From the NCBI RefSeq assembly GCF_950023065.1, contig NC_088679.1, positions 12,772,001 through 12,836,000 on the forward strand: DNA of 64,000 nt. Direction: 5' to 3'. The position numbers and the translations under genes are program-made. The DNA is from Planococcus citri. Its lineage: Eukaryota; Arthropoda; Insecta; Hemiptera; Pseudococcidae. The notes beneath the pieces are model-generated. The model had not been told where the DNA came from. It did not search any database and saw nothing but the letters and a program-made list of their open reading frames with translations. Shown piece by piece: positions 39,614 to 51,979 of this stretch (position 1 is the first letter of the stretch; every line of letters begins with the position of its first letter).

Positions 39614-42010
39614 TAGTCGGGGAGCCCGCATAAGGATCTATTGCACCCCCCCCGTCGATTCTCCAGGACAATTTGTTTCTCAAATGGAAGTTCTAAGGAA
39701 CATTTCTAGCCCTTGTCCTCAAAAAAAGTGGCCCTACTTACAAAATGGCGGACATTTTATTGGCAGGTCAACCGAAATCGCAGATTTTGCGTTCCAACAT
39801 AGGGCTTGCATGAAATTTTTTAAACCGTACAAAGGTACATAGATCGAAAGATCAGGCAAAAATTTATCTCCGGTCAAAATTTCAAGTGCTAAAGTGCCTT
39901 TTTCGATTTATGGTGAATTTTTAAAAATTAAATTTAGGCCAAAAATGAGACAAAAAAAATCAAAATCTTACCGAATTAACCAAGAAAGCTGAAATTTGAG
40001 ATATTCCTTATTTTCGACATGCCAAATCGACTGGAAACTGTTTCAAACCGTCTTGAGCAGTTCTGGAGGCTCCAGCTGATTTTTGAAACTCGAAATTCCC
40101 ACAAAATTTCATCAAATGAAGTTGGAAAGCCGAAATTCATTCTGCGATCTAATTTCAAATACGCTCCGAAGTCAAATGCAGTTGGATTTTAAGTCGTTTG
40201 GAGCCTCCAGCGAATTTTTGAAAATTACTGGAGCCTTCAGTAGATTTTTGAAACATGAAATTTTCCAAAATTTCATCAAATGGAGATGGGAAACCGAAAT
40301 TCATTCTGCGATCTAATTTCAAATACGCTCCGAAGTCGACTGCAGTTGGATTTCAAGTCGTTTTGGAGCCTCCAGCGACTTTTTGAAAATTACTGGAGCC
40401 TCCATCAGATTTTTGAAACTTGAAATTTTCCAAAATTTCATCAAATGGAGGTGGAAAACCGAAATTCATTCTGCAAACTAATTTCATTACGCTACGAAGT
40501 CGACTGGTGGCGGGTTTAAAGTCGTTTTGGAGCCTCCGGCGACTTTTTGAAAGGTTGTATGGCGTTTCTTGCAAAATTGAAATCTTCAAAAAGTAGCTGG
40601 AAGCTTCAAAACCATTTGAAACCATCATACAGTCGACTTCGTAGCGTATTGAAATTAGTTTGCGAAGTAAATTTTAATAGCTTGCTAACTCCATTTGATA
40701 AAATGATGGGAATTTCGAATGTCAAAAATCTGGTAGGGACCCCAGTAATTTTTAAAAAGTCGCCGGAGGCTCCAAAACGACTTGAAATCCAACTGCAGTT
40801 GACTTCGTAGCGTATTGAAATTAGTTCGCAGAATAAATTTCGGCTTTCCATCTCCATTTGATGAAATTTTGGGAAATTTCGAGCTTCAAAAATCTGCATG
40901 GAGGCTCCAGATCTGCTCAAAACGGTTTGAAACAGCTTCCAATCGATTTGGCATGTCGAAAATAGGATAGGTATATCCCAAATTTCAGCTTTCTTGGTCA
41001 ATTTGGTAAGATTTTGATTTTTTTTCTCATAATGGTCGTCATTTTGTAAGTAGGGCCACTTTTTTTTCGAAGCCGAGGGCTAGAAATTTACCTTAGGACT
41101 TCTCCTTTAACAGGGTGTCTACTGTAGCAAGAAAGGGAGAAGAAGGCGAGAAATTGACCAGTGTGCCAAGAAAGCAAGAAAATAGTATAGAAATTCCTTC
41201 AATAAGCAAGAAAATTTCCAAAAAATTCACATTAAAAATCTCTAAAAAATTGAAACTATCCTACCAATTTTGAAAAATGTTGAGATTAGAAAAATCGCAT
41301 CCTTTCATTAAAATTGATGTTATTCTACTTTTCGAATTATGTACAAATTTTCCAAAGCTTTTGCCCATGCTTTGCTCGGGCTGTTCAAGATACTACTTTC
41401 AAAACTTTTTTTAATTCAAAAATTAAATAGAAAAATTCCAAAAATACTCGGAATACCCAAACCATTTGAAAAGTGCGAATTTTTCATTTTTTGGGAACAG
41501 AACTACTAACTTTCCAAAATTGTCGATACTATTATGCTCCAGCTAGAATGCGAAATAAAACATACAAAATTGTCGTTTTTTGGGCCAATTCTTTCGAAAA
41601 ATTTTCGCTCTCGCAGGAATTAATTTTGCCTCCGTTTCGATAAACTAATCATTCATTATGAAGCATTTTCGGAAAATTACCTAAAATGTCGATTTTTCAT
41701 GTCTGAAAATCTGATTTTGCTCTCCTCTCCCCCTCCCTCCTCCTCATCGCGAATGAAAATATAAATTCTCTCTATGATTTCATCCTGTAAACGCCGCAGA
41801 TGTTCAGCATGTTGAAAATTTTGGGTGGGAGGGGGGGGTGTAACGAAGATTATCAATGAGAAGGAGTACGAAATTTCATGTTTGAAAGAAAGAAAACAGC
41901 ACGAAGAAAGCAAGAAAAAGGCGAGAAAAGAGCAAGAAATTTGCATTTTTAGTTTCAGTATAGACAGTAGACACTCTGTTTAAGAAAAAAGTTGTCCCGG
42001 AGGATCGACG
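39614..42010. mobile_element. Long-inverted-repeat element, right arm split by another transposon
   Basis: The left end AGTCGGGGAGCCCGCATAAG (39614) is the same sequence, inverted, as the right end of the 47.2-48.4 kb copy. The left arm (39685-40560) and right arm (40560-41110) are inverted copies: TTCTAGCCCTTGTCCTC / its relative, GTGGCCCTACTTACAAAATG, CAAAATCTTACCGAATT, and GGAGCCTCCAGCGA modules repeated two to three times each side. The right arm resumes at 41984 (AAGAAAAAAGTTGTCCCGGA) after the nested insertion at 41111-41978. Confidence 0.75.
41111..41978. mobile_element. Nested DNA transposon, CAGGGTGTC ends, TTTAA target duplication
   Basis: Terminal inverted repeats CAGGGTGTCTACTGT and ACAGTAGACACTCTG match at 14 of 15 positions. 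Flanks are TTTAA (41106-41110) and TTTAA (41979-41983). The related element at 48.34 kb shows an uninterrupted site (CCCTTCAGAAAAAAG against CCTTTAA...TTTAAGAAAAAAG). Subterminal GCAAGAAAG/GCGAGAAA repeats occur at both ends. It is 868 bp with no transposase, and contains a worn 'TTTTGCCCATGCTTTGCTC' dispersed motif. Confidence 0.75.
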
Positions 42011-44461
42011 AATCCTCCATTCGTGATGCTTCAAAAATTCCTTAAATCAGCTTTTGGAATTCATTAACGCTATCTACAAACAGGTACATCAGATCACAGG
42101 TATGAAAAGTAATTTCTAACCTCAACTTCGGATATCTCTTCAACGATCAGCTGTCTTCCTGGTTGGATCTGTGCCTGTGGAGTCATCCCTTTCCAAGAGT
42201 TTCCTCGTGATGTTTTCACCTCGTACGTTGAAAAGTAAGACCAGGATGGGGGGAGGGGGTGAGTGAAAAGTACAAACTCTTTGACTCAGAGCACCCATCT
42301 TCAGCAGAACAGCATTGATACGTCTCTTATTCGCGCGATTATTTAGAAACGATTCGATGCGATGGCTTCCTACATGTTTTCTCATCCTATCTCCTGCATC
42401 TCTGCTACATCTCTGGCTGGAAACGTAAAAGCACGTTTTTCGCGTTAAATTTCTCATCGTATACGAGTGAGCAATGACGTGATATCGTTCAGCATTCATA
42501 TGTATAGTGTACTCTTACGTACGTATTTGTCTGTGCAGTGCACGCAATAGAGGTACACACGATGAGGATGAAAACGTATACGTATATCTGAGCACAGCCA
42601 CAGAGCCGCGATACGATACGTGTATTTTTTAAAATCGTTATCCGCTCCCAAGTAATAGGCTATTGAATTTCAAGTATGACGGGGAGTTTATAGTATATTC
42701 TAATTTGCATACGTGATACGAGTCGGTTTGTGTGGGTTGCCGTAGGACTAGGTTTGATTTTTTTTTTTCTCTAGGAAAGAGAGAGAGAGAAAAAAAACCT
42801 AAAACTTTTCCTCTCATTTTGTGAATTGTGAAGCGAGCTCGTCGTTTTGATTTCTTTTTCTCTCGCTGGAAAATTCGATTTCGGAAATGAACCGTCGTCT
42901 TCGCGATTTTTCTTTCCGTATTTCCAGCTTGAAGCTCGGAGTGTTGGAGGAGGAAAGGAAAGGAAACAGACGAAGGTGTTTTAATATAACGAGGATGAAT
43001 ATCCTACTGTAAGTACATAACACGTAATGGGTATTCTACGCAGATAGTGAACCGTTTTTTTCTTTCTTTCTTTCTTTCTTTTTTATCTCGTATTTTTCTC
43101 TTCTTTCTAGCATATCGTCGTCGTCGTCGTCGTCGTCGCTGTTTAGCAATTACTTACGTAATTATTGTAATGGTTCACGATTTGGTTGCGGACGGTTTAT
43201 TTTTTTTATTTGCATGCCGCACTTGCTGGCTGTTATGTTGTTTCGATGAAAATCTCGTTTTGTCGAGTACTCTCGGCGGTATATATCCGCGACCGCGACC
43301 ACAGCCGCAGTTCTACAGGCCATCGTGCATCCGAGCTTCTCTTCTTCCTTCGCATTATATAGTACAAGTACGTACGTATATACGTACAATCGAACGACCG
43401 AGTATATTACACTACATGCTCGCAGTTGGCACGTGTAATATAATTTTTATTTTACGCCTACGCTCTCTCGACCGCACGTTATATAGCATACGAGTATAAG
43501 TTCACCATCCATCGCAAACGTACCTACATTTATTGTACATATACTCGAGTAAATCGAATAAAATTATTGCAAATTTTATTCCTACGTACCTTCTTCTTTC
43601 GACGAATTATTTGATCGATCGATAAAGAGAAAAAATCGCATTCGTGATCATTTTGCATATAGATTCCATATACCAGGTACGAAGTATACGTACTAATTAT
43701 ACTGTTTCTTTCGTTGTTTTTTCATGTTTAAGAAAAAATGACCTTGGTACATAAGAGTTGGAATATAGAGAAGACATCGAAAGATGTACGTATATACGTA
43801 TTTTAAAAGGCGTTTTTCAGTGATAATCATTTGATTCGAACGAGATATACAGCATTTCTCCTTAGGGAATAACCACAGCTGATGAGAACAAGGCGAGAGA
43901 TGAGGGAAAATCATAAAAAATATACGCCTACCCTTTTCCGAATAGGTACCGAAGTCAATGTACCGGTTTAATGTGGTTGAAGCGCGATGTGTTGACATAA
44001 CAGCTCTCTCCTATCCCCGCCGCATACCGGCTAAGAAATCGTATAGTGAGTAGTTTTTATACCACTTCGATCGTTTTCAACGTTGAAACATTCTTTCATG
44101 AAAACGAAAAATCAAATGAAGCATCTTGGTCTCTTTCTATATGAAGTATGTGATTTTTTTCGCCATTTAATATTATCCTATTCAAAAGGCAATGGGCAGT
44201 ACATCAGGTGAAAAAATTGGCTACAGTCCTTTTTGACTCAGATGGGAACAGGATATCCTGAAATTGTCACAAACAAAATTTCAGGATCAGAAGTTCATTT
44301 TTGATCATTTTTAGAATAATTTGAAATTTTCAAAAAAAAAATTGATAACATGTCGGAAGTTTTGAAAGGGCTCAAAAATAATTGTTTCGGGAATATTTTG
44401 ATTATTCGATATAATTTGTTATAGCTTTCTTGGACTTTTTACATTTTTTTAAAAAGTTCCT
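42011..44461 (+). other. MXD intron 2, unique island with microsatellites
   Basis: The region has comparatively high GC and no dispersed repeats. It contains TTTC repeats at about 43061-43082, a (CGT)n run at about 43111-43138, and many TACGTA/GTACGT words. ORFs at 42140-42499 (minus) and 43047-43499 (plus) are low-complexity or lack domains. No MXD exon was found. Confidence 0.45.
43111..43138 (+). repeat. (CGT)n microsatellite
   Basis: About nine CGT units occur in a row, preceded by a TTTC run at about 43061-43082. Confidence 0.85.
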
Positions 44462-45413
44462 TTCACTTTCCAAATTACTAGAACGTATCATCTTGAAGCG
44501 CTTAACTGATCACACCGACGGACATGAAATATTGCCACAGTTTCAGTTTGGTTTTCAAAAACATACAGCAACAACACACCAACTCCATCGTCTTACCAAA
44601 ATTATCCACCGCGGTTTTGAAAATAAACAGTACACTGCCACAGCGTTTCTCAACATTAAACAAGCTTACGACTCTACATGGCATTCCAGTCTGCTACAAA
44701 AATTGGAGAATACTCAAGTACCTCGTTACTTATTTGATATCATCAAATCGTTCTTATCAAATCGCTACTTCCAGATTCGCATAAACGATTCACTTTCGGA
44801 CCCTAAACCTATCTCCAGAGGCGTACCTCAAGGAGCTGTTCTAAGCCCTACACTTTTCAACATCTACTGCAACAACATCACAACTTCATCAAATGCTGAA
44901 ATTCTTCAATTTGCAGATGATACCTGCTTATGCACCCAAAGTAATGATCTCTCCAGTGCAATCGACAAACTCGAACAAAGTATCAACACCACCAACTCGT
45001 GGCTAAAATCCTGGAAGCTTGAACTCAATACAAACAAAACTGTTACAAAAATCTTCACGCTGAGACACCACTGCAACCCTACCAGAAACATTAATATTGA
45101 AAACTCTACGATAGAATGGAGTGATGAAGCCGTTAAATATCTTGGAGTATTCCTTGACAAACGACTCACTTTCACAAGTCACATCGCACAGAAAATAAAA
45201 GCTACCTACTTCAAACTCAAAACACTTTTCCCACTTATCAACAGACGTTCACATTTGAAAATCCAAACAGCATTACTAATCTACAAGACTATTCTTCGTC
45301 CTACTCTTTTTACATATGCGGCTCCAGTGTGGTATGGTACCTCCAAAACAAACAAGAAAAAACTTCAAATATTCCAAAATAAATTTTGTCAAATTGCCAC
45401 TAACGCTCCATGA
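44430..45413 (+). pseudogene. Reverse transcriptase pseudogene of the 44.5-kb LINE
   Basis: An open frame of 327 codons; the element-derived part begins near SKLLERIILKRL. RT blocks: QFQFGFQKHTATTH (38-50), motif A at 71-81, TAFLNIKQAYD, where Asn75 replaces the metal-binding Asp expected in FLD, motif B GVPQGAVLSPTLFNIY (131-146), motif C FADDT (161-165), motif D around NSWLKSWKLELNTNKT, and SDEAVKYLGVFLDKRLTF. A TGA at 45411-45413 falls where a Trp codon is expected (NAP-stop-FCWNTQIQREL), and a frame change follows near 45490. With the motif A change, the enzyme would be inactive even if read through. Confidence 0.88.
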
Positions 45414-45731
45414 TTTTGCTGGAATACTCAAATACAACGTGAACTCAAAATTGAGACGATCGACGACTTTTTGAAAACTGTACTTAACTGAAAAATACCT
45501 GAACAAATTATCTGATAACACCCTTGCCTGCTGCTTCGATATCGGGCAAAATCACCCTTCAAGACTCAAACCAAAACTTCCTCAAAATTTCTTTTAGGTT
45601 CTTAGCCCTAACTCTTTTCTTTCTCAAGTTATTTTTTAAGTATTCTATTTGTAAAATTCGTGAATAGCGCAATTGCGCTGAACCGAATATTAATAAAAGA
45701 TATCTATCTATCTAATAAAGTGCAATTTAAA
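44462..45731 (+). mobile_element. 5'-truncated Jockey-clade non-LTR retrotransposon
   Basis: The element starts inside the RT domain and ends with a 3' UTR carrying a 14-bp palindrome (AGCGCAATTGCGCT, 45666-45679) and a short TATC repeat near 45700-45713. A candidate target duplication is TTTAAAAAGTTCCT ending at 44461 and TTTAAAAAAAAAGTTCCT ending at 45750, which differ in A-run length. Orientation is the same as the host gene. Confidence 0.82.
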
Positions 45732-45750
45732 GTTTAAAAAAAAAGTTCCT

Positions 45751-47164
45751 CATGAAACCAAAAATAAACGAAGCACCTATACAATAGTGTGGGGTTTTGG
45801 AAATACTCTTTTGACGTAACCACAGCAGGGTGCCCAATCACTCGATGATTCGAAGAGATTATTTTCTTTGCTTTTCCTAGTTTTTTGGACTTTTTTTTTT
45901 TAGATATTAATTTTTAACTTATTTTAATTGAAAACTACGTACCTATTAGGTATGCTACATAGAGGAGATTTTGAAAAGGGGAGAGGAGGGAAGAAAGGAG
46001 GAAGTTGAAAATTTTCGATCGTTCTCACTGAAGAATTCCATTATTTGATCCACGAACTTTTTCTGGATGCTTATCGAGCTAAGATCGAGAGAGGAGGGTG
46101 GGGTGGCTTTTTTTCCAAGCTCGAAATTTATCATTCCCAATAAATTTACCTGCTCATTTCAAAGATGATCAGGTATTCCAATTTATTATATGTACTTCGA
46201 GTATCAAGATACTTTGATTAACAGGGAGGGAAGGTGTAGATACCTGAGGGAGATATTCCGACAGAACCTCGTTTTCATGGCTTTAGCATTTCGAGTTTTC
46301 AGATAATCATAAGCAAGGCGAGGGCGAAAGCTCTCGGAAATTCACCTTTCTTCGTTTTTTTCAAGACATAATTTTTATATTATTTTCAAAAACAACCAAT
46401 TTTGGCAAAAATTAGAAAATGATTGTTTCCAAATTTTCGGCTAAAATAGGAAATTTTTGATATTTCAGCAATATTTCAGCAATATTTGGGACTTTTTGGC
46501 TGTTTTTACCAAGATGCGCGTTGTTTTTTTTTTTGCAAAAAATTTGAGTAAAAAGACATTATTTTTGATGTGAGAAGTCAATTTTTCTACTTTCTAATTT
46601 TAGGGGGAGGGGGGGGAGGTAATCCTTTAATTTTCCTTGCTTAGGTACACAATTTCTTCCCAACATTTCCAAATTGCCCAACTTTTTCCAACTCATCCAA
46701 TTTTTTTCAAAAATTCTCAACTTTTCGCATAAATTTGTCTGTAGGGTGAGGGTAGGAGGGGAAACACACCCCCCTCCTCCCATCTCACGTTCGGCACGCC
46801 CCTGTCGATTGAATGATGGTCTGTTCCAGCAAATTTTCGGTTACTCCATTTTTTTCTTCAAAAACTAGAGAATCTGAAAATCCCTTGGAAGCTCTAGAAT
46901 GGTCATGCATGGAATTTGGTCACTTAAAAAGTGACTTAGTCACTATTTCACTTGCAAGTCACTTTTTGTCACTATTTCGGCGAAAATGGCCAAAAAAGTG
47001 ACCTTAGAAGATTTGTCGTGTAAAAAAGAAAAAGTGCAAAATTTTAGGAAAATGATCAATATTTTTCATGAAAATCCTTCAGAATCATTACATTTTAAAA
47101 AAATATTAAAAATCAACTGTTCAACATTAAAAATGTATAAGACGATGTGATGAGATAGAACCTA
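45751..47164 (+). other. MXD intron 2, no gene seen
   Basis: AT-rich unique sequence with G-rich runs (46601-46620, 46745-46765) and a 'GGCGAGGGCGAAAGCTCTC' copy of the dispersed CTTCGCTCG-type motif near 46318. The short ORFs have no domains. Confidence 0.4.
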
Positions 47165-48427
47165 TATTTTCTAAACCGTACAAAAGTAGATCGAAATATC
47201 AGGCAAACATTTATCACCTGTCAGAATTTCAAGTGCTAATGTGCTTTTTTCGATTTTTGGTGAATTTTTAAAAATCTTTGGGCCTAAAATGAGGAAAAAA
47301 ATCAAAATTTTACCAAATTGACCTTGAAAGCAGAAATTTGGGATGTACCCTATTTTCGACCAACCAAATCGATTGGAAACTGTTTCAACTCGTTTTGAGC
47401 AGTTCTGGAGCCTCCAGCAGATTTTTGAATCTCGAAATTTCCTAAATTTCATCAAATGGAGATGTGAAGCCGAAATTAATTCTGTGAACTAATTTCAATA
47501 CGCTACGAAGTCGACTGTAGGTAGATTTCAAGTCGTTTTGGAGCCTCCAGCGACTTTTTGAAAATTACTGGAGTCGCCAGATTTTTGAAACTTGAAATTC
47601 CCACAGCAATACGAGATGAAGTCGACTGCGTGGTGGTTTCAAACGGTTTTGAAACTTCCAGCTATTTTTTGGAAATTCAATTTTCCAAAAAACGCCGTAC
47701 AACCTTTCAAAAAGTCGCTGGAGGCTCCAAGACGACTTTAAACCCACCAACAGTCGACTTCGTAGCGTATTGAAATTAGTTTGCAGAATGAATTTCGGCT
47801 TTCCAACTCCAGTTGATGAAATTTTGTGGGAATTTCAAGTTTCAAAAATCTACTGGAGGCTCCAGTAATTTTCAAAAAGTTGCTGGAGGCTCCAAAACGA
47901 CTTGAAATCCACATGCAGTCGACTTCGTAGCGTATTGAGATTAGTTTTCAGAATTAATTTCGGTTTTCCAACTCCATTTGATGAAATTTTGTGGGAATTT
48001 TGAGTTTCAAAAATCTGGCGGAGCCTCCGGAACTGCCCAAAACGGGTTGAAACAGTTTCCAATCGACTTGGCGTTTCGAAAGTAGGGTATATCCCAAATT
48101 TCAGCTTTCTTGGTCAATTTGGTAAAATTTTGATTTTTTTCCTCATTTTTGGCCTAAATTTGATTTTCAAAAATTCATCAAAAATCGAAAAAGCCATTTT
48201 AGCACTTGAAATTTTGACAGGTGATAAATTTTTGCCTGATATTTCGATCTACCTTTGTACGGTTTAAACATGTCAATCAAAATGGCCGCCATTTTGAAAG
48301 TAGGGCCACTTTTTTAGGACAAGGGCTAGAAATGTTCCTTAGGACTCCCCCCTTCAGAAAAAAGTTGTCCCGGAGGATCTACGGGGTGGGGCGAGGTGCA
48401 ATAGATCCTTATGCGGGCTCCCCGACT
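47165..48427. mobile_element. Long-inverted-repeat element (same family as 39.6 kb), left end truncated
   Basis: Arms: about 47170-47600 and 47700-48270 are inverted copies (TAAACCGTACAAAAGTAGAT ... and its complement near 48268, the ATCACCTGTCAGAATTTC block, CAAATCGATTGGAAACTG, GGAGCCTCCAGCGACTTTTT). The right part continues through GTAGGGCCACTTTTTTAGGA, AAGTTGTCCCGGAGGATC and the terminal CTTATGCGGGCTCCCCGACT, which ends at 48427. The left counterpart of this terminal part is missing. Confidence 0.75.
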
Positions 48428-50535
48428 AACATAATATTTCTCAATATTTTGGTCACTTTTTTGCTATTTTTCAGTCATTAAAGTCACTTAAAAAAATTAA
48501 ATAGTAGATTGCATGCCTGAATGGTTCAAAATTTTTATCAATCGACTTGGTAGGTCAAAAATGGAATACATTTTTTTGTTGACGCATTCTCGAACCATGA
48601 ATTTTTCAGCTTTTTTCTCCAAAAATAACTAATTACAAGAGAAAATTTTTGATTCGAACCAACACAAAAAAATTATTTTGAAAATACATATGCCTTTTTT
48701 TGAAAACTACAGAATCTGAAAATTTGCTAGAGGTTCCAGAACGGTTGGAAACCATTATCAATCGACTCGGTAGATCACGAAAAAAAGGGGGAAATTCCAG
48801 GTCAATTTCGTAAAATGTCGAGTTTTATCTATTTTCTGCCAAATTTGCTTTTCAAAAATTCATCAGAAATCGAAAAATGCGCACGTTTCACGAATTTTGA
48901 TCAATGGTTGGGTGGCGTGCAGTCTCATACTGTGCGGCTTAAACCTGTTCGCACATCTCGACCGACTACTGCTCGTCGCTGCGGCCGTACAAGTACGTGT
49001 AGGTAGGCATAGGTACTTTTGTACACACACACAGTGTAGTAGACTCGAGGAAACATCAGCAACAGTGCGAAAATAACGGTGAAGTGAACTTGGTGTACGT
49101 TCAACTTTCAATAGCCTTGATTTTAAAGATAGACCATATTCTGCGATACCATCGTTGAATTCATTTATTACGGCAAACAAATGGCGAAAAAAAATGAAAA
49201 AAATAAAAATTATGCTAAATGAGCTATCCTACGTGAATAAAAAAAAAAAACCAAAGAAACGACCACGATCGTTGCATAAAATTTCTAACCACGATCTATC
49301 CATTTGTCGTCGTCGTTTCGTGGTTATCAAGTCGAAGAAGGAAGGAAAAAAACTTGGTTTAGAGAAATTTTCCAAGTTGCGAAATTAAAGTACGCGGGTG
49401 GGTAAATTGAGCTTATGCCACCCTCGCATTCCACGCCATCGCCATATTGATCTGCAATGTCGAGTTTTCGCGATTTAATTCGAGTACATATTGTAATGTA
49501 CCTCTTTCTGTAGGTACGAATGCTATCTGGCGCAATGACACGCCCGCATTGCCATTAATTAGCGATAGCTCGAACTTGTTTATCATTCTCTGCACATACA
49601 CGTAACTTATATGCGTGCATATGTAATCCCTCTTCTGCTCCTCCGCAATCACTCTTGTATTTTACTTTATCTCGCGACCGGCGTGATACAGAGCATCAGT
49701 TCTTCGAGAAGGAGGCGGCAGGGCGGAGGAGAGTATTTCATCACGATGAATTTGTCATTCGAAGTGCAGAAGGTGATGGCGTGAGAGGTGAAACGGGGGT
49801 TGCGAAACAAGACACACAGAGCGTTGGAAGAATTTCGAAAATTTTCAAACACCAGCCGAATGTGTGTGTTTTTCGATAAGAAGAAAATTCGAGCCAAAAA
49901 ATACACGGGTACGTGAGACCGCACCTCCGCTCCGATCCAATTAAAAACCGAACTGTCGTCTATCGTCGATTTGATGGAATTTTGGCAAAAGTTATTTTTC
50001 ATTATGTACCTACTCGAAAGCCGAATGTGTCAGTTTTACGCGCTTACACAAACACACCGACGACGACGAAAATTGAACAACTCGAGGTGGCGTACGTGTA
50101 GTAATTTTCTATCTTCGCCTTTCTTTTTCGCGCGCCCGATGACGACGATGCGACGTCGTTATTTATTTATTTATTTTGACATTTTCCAAACCGCACGCGA
50201 CACCTTATACGAGACGCGACACGACGGTGTATTTCTCAAAAAATAAAAAAAAAAAAAGAATAAAAAAAACTAAGACCAAAAGCAAAATAGACATGTGTAC
50301 AGGTAATGGTATATGTACAATGTGTAGGAGTTTTTCAGCCTGTAGATACGTATAGGTAGGTAGTAGGTACATAGATATAAGACGTACGACGTGGTGTACA
50401 TATTTTGAGCTGACTGACAACCGAACAACTGGGAATTTTTTGAATCGGTACAAAATCATTAAAACAACCGTGATTGGGTGTGTAGAGGGGGAGGGAGGCA
50501 ATTTCCAATTTGAACCAGCAAATGTAAAATATGAA
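48428..50535 (+). other. MXD intron 2, unique island
   Basis: 48480-48890 keeps faint pieces of the dispersed family. 48890-50500 is unique and less AT-rich, with GACGACGAC-type triplets near 50059 and 50139. ORFs such as 49155-49388 (Lys-rich) and 49667-50002 (minus) show no domain. No exon was found. Confidence 0.4.
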
Positions 50536-50620
50536 GCAGGGTGTCCACACTCCTGGAATACCTGGAAAAGACAGGGAATTTGGTTGGTCTGGAAAAGTCA
50601 GGGAATTTTCACGCAAAACC
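50536..50620 (+). repeat. Lone terminal segment of the CAGGGTGTC transposon family
   Basis: CAGGGTGTCCACACTCCTGG is followed by ACCTGGAAAAGACAGGGAAT and a second 'GTCTGGAAAAGTCAGGGAAT'. The order matches the left subterminal region of the element at 19100. No opposite end with a matching target duplication was found. Confidence 0.5.
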
Positions 50621-50631
50621 CCTTGTAGTAG

Positions 50632-51936
50632 AAGAGCTATACCCACTGCGAGTGCCCTGAAATAACTGAAAGCTGGGACTAGTCTCAAAAGTTAGTATAC
50701 ATACCCCTATTTTAAAAGCACTCGGTCTGCCAATCCGCAGCGGCTGCTTTAAAGCTCAGTGAAAGCTCTAAAGTTCACAATTTTTCTGAACTTTCGCCCG
50801 AGAAAACTGATGGCTCAAATTCTGCCAAAGCCCGGCCAGACTGGTTCAAATGGGGGGTCAAATTTTGCAAATTTCATCTTTTTGGGCTAAATTTGCATAA
50901 AGAGCTTTAAAATCGGTTTAAAAATAATTTTCAAGCAGTTTAACGAAATGCTGTAAGGGTAAGATGATTTATAGGTACCAAATTTTTTCAAAATTTTCAT
51001 TTTTGGGGGGTGGGGCATGAGGGGGGTGTCGAGAAATTCACCAAATATGGCCTTGTGATACATCTAAATATATGTTTTTCGGGCCGTAGAATTCGATTAT
51101 GGCAATATTTTTCACATCAGTATAACTTTCTATAAGGATTTAGCCCAAAAACTCAAAAAGATGAAATTTGCGAAATTTGACCCGCCTTTGAACCAGTCTG
51201 GCGGGGCTTTAGCAGCACTTTAGGGTCGGCAGACCTATATATTCGGATTCAGCGTGAAAAATGCTATAATTTGGCACCAATTTGAGCTATCAGTTTTCTC
51301 GAGCAAAAGTTCAGAAAAATTGTGAACTTTTGAGCTTTCACTGAACTTTAAAGCAGCAGATGCGGGTGGGGGGACCGAGTGATGTGAAAAATATTGCCAT
51401 AATCGAATTCTGCGGCCCAAAAAACATATATTTTGATGTATCTTAAGGCCATATTTGGTGAATTTTTCGACACCCCCCCCTTATGCCCCACCCCCCAAAA
51501 AATGAAAATTTTGAAAAATTTTGGCGCCTAAAAATCTTCTTACCCTTAGAGCATTTCGTTAAACTGCTTGAAAATCATTTTTAAACCGATTTTATAGCTT
51601 TTTATGCGAATTTAGCCAAAAAAGATGAAATTTGTTGAAAAATTTGACCCCCCCTTTAAACCAGTCTGGTGGGGCTTTGGCAGCACTTTAGGATCGGCAG
51701 ACCTACATATTCGGATTCAGCGCGAAAAATGCTATAATTTGGCACCAATTTGAGCCATCAGTTTTCTCGGGCGAAAGTTCAGAAAAATTGTGAACTTTAG
51801 AGCTTTCACTGAGCTTTAAAGCAGCCGCTGTGGATTGGCAGACGGAGTGCTTTTAAAATAGGGGTATGTATACTAACTTTTGAGACCAGTCCCAGCTTTC
51901 AGTTATTTCAGGGCAATCGCAGTGGGTATAGCTCTT
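50632..51936. mobile_element. Foldback element, about 1.3 kb, separate family
   Basis: The termini are inverted: AAGAGCTATACCCACTGCGA at 50632 and its complement TCGCAGTGGGTATAGCTCTT ending at 51936. Collinear inverted arms: left about 50632-51090, right about 51380-51936, sharing AGTTAGTATACATACCCCTA, 'AACTTTCGCCCGAGAAAACT', GACTGGTTCAAA..., and AAGCAGTTTAACGAAATGCT. A third copy of the inner block is in the middle (about 51120-51390), in the right arm's orientation. Non-coding. Confidence 0.82.
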
Positions 51937-51979
51937 GGACTATTGAATTTTAAAAAACATTCACGCGTTTAACGTGAGA

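Noticed and set aside
42140..42499. 119-codon minus-strand ORF
   Set aside because: No recognisable domain or splice structure; located in a unique intronic island.
43047..43499. 150-codon plus-strand ORF
   Set aside because: Begins in T-rich low complexity and runs through a (CGT)n microsatellite (poly-Arg). No domain.
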